Assembly: GCA_016844425.1 (NCBI GenBank) | Contig: JAERML010000152.1 | Span: forward strand, 1 to 5,503 | DNA: 5,503 bases | From: Bacteroidota bacterium | GTDB lineage: Bacteria > Bacteroidota > UBA10030 > UBA6906 | Direction of reading: 5' to 3' | In this document: positions 2,764-5,503 of the stretch, piece after piece | Layout: every line of letters begins with the position of its first letter | Numbering within the stretch: the first letter of the stretch is position 1 | Program-made: the position numbers and the translations under genes | The notes under the pieces: model-generated | Told to the model about the DNA's origin: nothing | Database searches by the model: none | What the model saw: the letters and a program-made list of their open reading frames with translations, nothing else

Positions 2764-5475
2764 ATGCGTAAGATGAGTTCAATTATTCAGACAGTTCTTA
2801 TCCTTTCGGCTTTCACATCGATCAGCGTAGATGGTCTTCATGCACAATGCAAGCAGGAAGGCAGCTCGGTCGTATGCCGCGATGCTCGTTTCCAATTCCT
2901 CTCACCGACGTCCGTGAGAATGGAATTCGCTCCGGGGAGCGATTTCACGGACGCACCGACGGTCGTTGTTCAGAAACGCGAATTCAAACCGGTTCAGATC
3001 GAGGTGTGGGCAGACAAGGAATGGCTGGTCGTAAAGACATCGAAGCTCTTCCTCCGTTACAAAGCCAAATCAGGTCGATTCACAAAAGACAACCTGAGCT
3101 TGACCTTCAAGGGGGAGAAGAAGCCTTTTTGGACGCCGGCAGACTCCGATCGGACAAACCTCGGTGGGATCTCGATGTCACTCGACGGCCTGCGTAAAGA
3201 TCGCATGCCGAAAGATGAAACTGGACTCCTCAGCCGAAACGGAATCACCGTACTGGACGACAGCCGGTCGCCGGTGTGGGATCCGACAACCGAGTGGATC
3301 GCACCACGCCGGCAGGTCAGCAACCAGGACTGGTTCTTCTTCTACTACGGCTCCGATTATGCGCAGATGTTGAAATGGTACATGGAATTGTGCGGACCAA
3401 TCCCGATGATTCCGCGCTACACGTTGGGTGCGTGGATCACGGACCTGAACTACGAGTATCTTCCCGGCACGAAGGTCGTCGACAATTTCAAGTACACAGA
3501 CAAAGACGTGATGAAAATCGTCGATCGGTTCAGGACTGAAGGCATCCCCCTGGATGTTCTCGTGCTCGATTTCGCGTGGCACAAATTCGGATGGAAGGGA
3601 GGATACGATTGGAGCCCAATCTTCCCGCAGCCGAAGGAGTTTCTCGATTGGGCGGACAAGAGCGGTCTCAAGATTTCGCTGAATGATCACCCCGGCTATG
3701 GAAAGGAGAGCGTTCTCTCCGATGAGGACAGTCACGCCCAGGCGATTCGGACGGAATTGCGCATGCCCATGCCGGAGAAGCCGACGTACACTCGTGAGCT
3801 TACACCCGCGTGGAAGTTTAAGACTGATCCTGCCAACAGCGGTGTACAGGAGAAATGGTATGCCCTGGGAATGAACGATGATGGATGGGCTACCATCCAA
3901 TCTGGCAAGCCGTGGGAGGAGCAGGGATACAGCGGCTACGACGGTGCGGCATGGTATCGTCAGTATATCTCTCTTCCGGTCAATGTGCCGTTTGGCAATC
4001 TCTATCTGATCTTTGGCGGCGTCGATGACGAGTACGAGCTCTATATAAACGATTCTCTGATTGTCCACCATGGTTCGAAGGGAAACAGCGTCTACAACAG
4101 TGCCACGTCAACGGAAGTGAGTGGCTTGCTCAGACGCGGTGAACAGAATGTGATTGCTCTCCGTGTGAATGATTGGGGGGGCGGGGGTGGGGTCACGACT
4201 GCTCCTTTCGTGGTCGCAAACAAACCACCGCCTAAGGGGATCCGGTTCAACCTGGCGAACAAGATTCACGCACAGGCGTTCATGGATATTCTCCACAATC
4301 CGTTGATCGACCAGGGAGTCGATTTCTGGTGGGTGGATGGCGGCTCCGGCGCATCGGACATGCCCGGCCTCAACAACCAGCTGTGGACAAACAAGGTGTT
4401 CTACGATTTCACCCAGGAACACACGAAGAAAAGAGGGTTCATCTTCAGCCGCTATGGTGGGCTTGGAAGTCACAAATACCCCGCGTTCTTCACCGGCGAC
4501 ACGTATTCGCACCAGGTTCCCTACACAGCGAAAGGTGGAAACGTCCTGACGCCGTATATCACACACGACATTGGCGGATTTATCGGACCGAGTATCAGTC
4601 TTGATCTGTACACCCGCTGGGTGCAGTTCGGCGTCTTCAGCCCGTTCCTCAGGTTGCATTCGGCACACGAGAATCCGGAAGAGGGGAACGTCAGGATGCC
4701 ATGGACGTACGGCGACAAGGGAACAGCCCTCGCAAAGAAGTTCTTCAATCTGCGCTACAATCTGATTCCGTACATCTATACGTACTGCCGAGTTGCAACG
4801 GATCAGGCGCTGCCGATCGTTCGTCCGCTCTACCTTGAGTACCCATCGGTCAGCAAGGTCTACAATTATCCGGGCGAGTATATGTTCGGGAAGGAATTCC
4901 TCGTAGCTCCGGTAGCCGATTCGACGGGGGAGAAGGAAGTGTACCTGCCCCCCGGTGAGTGGATCGATTACTTCACGGGGCAGAAATATGGGGGAGACAG
5001 GACGATCCGGGAGAAGTATCCGCTTGATCGCATACCTTTGTTTGTGAAGGCCGGATCAATCATCCCGATGCAACCTGATATGGCGTATTCGGATCAGAAA
5101 CCGCTCGAGACACTGGTTGTGGATGTATATGCCGCCGACAAGGGATCATTCTCGCTGTATGAGGATGATGGAAACTCGTTGGACTATAAAACCGGTAAGT
5201 CCGCATGGACACCTCTAACATTTACAAAAGCAGGCGGAAAACTAGAACTGAGTGTCGGTCCGACAAAAGGCGAGTACACCGGCCAGCCGGCCGCGAGAGC
5301 GTATGAAATTCGAATACATGGTGTCGCGAAACCGGGTTCAGTGACTGTCAACAACAAGAAGGTCGAGATGGGATCATCGAAAGAAGGATGGACGTGGGTC
5401 AAGGATAAGTCTGTTGTGATCGTCGCGGTTGACGCAAAGAAGATCCGGGAGACAGTGAGGGTGGCGCTGCAGTAA
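2764..5475 (+). CDS. Exported glycoside hydrolase family 31 protein with inserted jelly-roll domain and C-terminal DUF5110
   Basis: This 903-aa retaining glycosidase of the alpha-glucosidase/alpha-xylosidase superfamily probably acts in the periplasm or outside the cell on alpha-linked glycans; the exact substrate is not clear. Residues 1-27 are a signal peptide (cleavage near LHA/Q); C29 and C38 may form a disulfide. Residues about 30-195 are the N-terminal beta-sandwich, and the (beta/alpha)8 barrel begins near 'PRYTLGAW' (217-224). Catalytic residues are D525 in 'DFWWVDGG' (nucleophile) and D579 in 'FFTGDTYS' (acid/base). 'HDIGGF' (601-606) and 'RLH' (630-632) are also conserved. Residues about 346-486 are a galactose-binding-like jelly roll inserted between barrel strands 3 and 4. 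It explains the extra length over the usual 750-800 aa. Residues about 783-860 match DUF5110 ('FSLYEDDGNSLDY'). There is no T9SS tail. I chose ATG 2764 because GAGGGA (2754-2759) precedes it and it begins the signal peptide; ATG 2752 is an alternative. The reading frame is also open from a TTG at 2614. Confidence 0.93.
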   Translation: MRKMSSIIQTVLILSAFTSISVDGLHAQCKQEGSSVVCRDARFQFLSPTSVRMEFAPGSDFTDAPTVVVQKREFKPVQIEVWADKEWLVVKTSKLFLRYKAKSGRFTKDNLSLTFKGEKKPFWTPADSDRTNLGGISMSLDGLRKDRMPKDETGLLSRNGITVLDDSRSPVWDPTTEWIAPRRQVSNQDWFFFYYGSDYAQMLKWYMELCGPIPMIPRYTLGAWITDLNYEYLPGTKVVDNFKYTDKDVMKIVDRFRTEGIPLDVLVLDFAWHKFGWKGGYDWSPIFPQPKEFLDWADKSGLKISLNDHPGYGKESVLSDEDSHAQAIRTELRMPMPEKPTYTRELTPAWKFKTDPANSGVQEKWYALGMNDDGWATIQSGKPWEEQGYSGYDGAAWYRQYISLPVNVPFGNLYLIFGGVDDEYELYINDSLIVHHGSKGNSVYNSATSTEVSGLLRRGEQNVIALRVNDWGGGGGVTTAPFVVANKPPPKGIRFNLANKIHAQAFMDILHNPLIDQGVDFWWVDGGSGASDMPGLNNQLWTNKVFYDFTQEHTKKRGFIFSRYGGLGSHKYPAFFTGDTYSHQVPYTAKGGNVLTPYITHDIGGFIGPSISLDLYTRWVQFGVFSPFLRLHSAHENPEEGNVRMPWTYGDKGTALAKKFFNLRYNLIPYIYTYCRVATDQALPIVRPLYLEYPSVSKVYNYPGEYMFGKEFLVAPVADSTGEKEVYLPPGEWIDYFTGQKYGGDRTIREKYPLDRIPLFVKAGSIIPMQPDMAYSDQKPLETLVVDVYAADKGSFSLYEDDGNSLDYKTGKSAWTPLTFTKAGGKLELSVGPTKGEYTGQPAARAYEIRIHGVAKPGSVTVNNKKVEMGSSKEGWTWVKDKSVVIVAVDAKKIRETVRVALQ
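4175..4192 (+). other. G-rich tract with G-quadruplex potential inside the GH31 gene
   Basis: Runs of 7, 5 and 4 G are separated by single C and T bases and encode five glycines (residues 472-476). The tract could hold four runs of three G with short loops. A Gly-rich stretch after 'RVNDW' is typical of this jelly-roll type, so protein-level selection probably explains it. Runs of this kind are also prone to indel errors. Confidence 0.5.
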
Positions 5476-5503
5476 TCGAATGCATCAGGTTTTTGAGAAC
5501 AAG

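Noticed and set aside
3178..4071. Long open frame on the minus strand (297 codons) opposite the GH31 gene
   Set aside because: It lies fully antisense to a well-supported GH31 coding sequence, shows no recognisable domain, and is explained by the codon composition of the + strand gene. The same holds for the minus frame at 4108-4668.
5476..5503. Sequence after the GH31 stop codon
   Set aside because: Only 28 bases remain, with no stem-loop or start site visible.

Overview
The window most resembles a genome of the Bacteroidota/Ignavibacteriota (FCB) group. The main reason is the first gene, which ends in a type IX secretion (Por) C-terminal sorting module with the 'NYPNPFNPST' signature and the 'IYNLLGQEV' strand. 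A cytoplasmic Fe-S repair protein, a Crp/Fnr regulator and a large exported GH31 glycosidase fit a free-living heterotroph of that group. Shine-Dalgarno sites (AGGAGG, GAGGGA) precede three of the four genes.

Layout: (1) Bases 1-163 are non-coding and repeat-rich, with an imperfect hairpin, a degenerate 7-mer array and a degenerate 8-mer array, ending in a strong ribosome binding site. (2) Bases 164-889 (+) encode a small secreted protein made of a signal peptide, one Ig-like beta domain and a type IX sorting domain. The sorting domain carries an unusual in-frame insertion. (3) Bases 890-1078 are a convergent intergenic region with a pair of REP-like palindromes 30 bp apart, a hairpin and a rho-independent terminator whose T-run reaches the stop codon of the next gene. 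(4) Bases 1079-1819 (-) encode a di-iron RIC/ScdA/YtfE-type iron-sulfur cluster repair protein. (5) Bases 1953-2558 (-) encode a Crp/Fnr-family regulator without the FNR cysteine set. (6) Bases 2764-5475 (+), divergent from the regulator, encode an exported GH31 glycosidase of 903 aa with a jelly-roll domain inserted in its catalytic barrel and a C-terminal DUF5110-like domain.

How the parts may work together: the regulator and the repair protein look like a small nitrosative/oxidative stress module. A perfect 18-bp palindrome with CRP-type geometry (TTATGA-N6-TCATAA) lies in the repair gene's upstream region, about 33 bp from a plausible -10 element, as expected for class II activation. A second, different inverted repeat lies just upstream of the regulator's own start codon and suggests autoregulation. 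The T9SS-tailed protein and the GH31 enzyme are both exported, but nothing in the sequence ties them to the stress module. I do not see a clearly new system. The most interesting points are the GH31 domain insertion, the regulator/operator arrangement, and the palindromic and short tandem repeats, one of which seems to have entered a coding sequence in frame.
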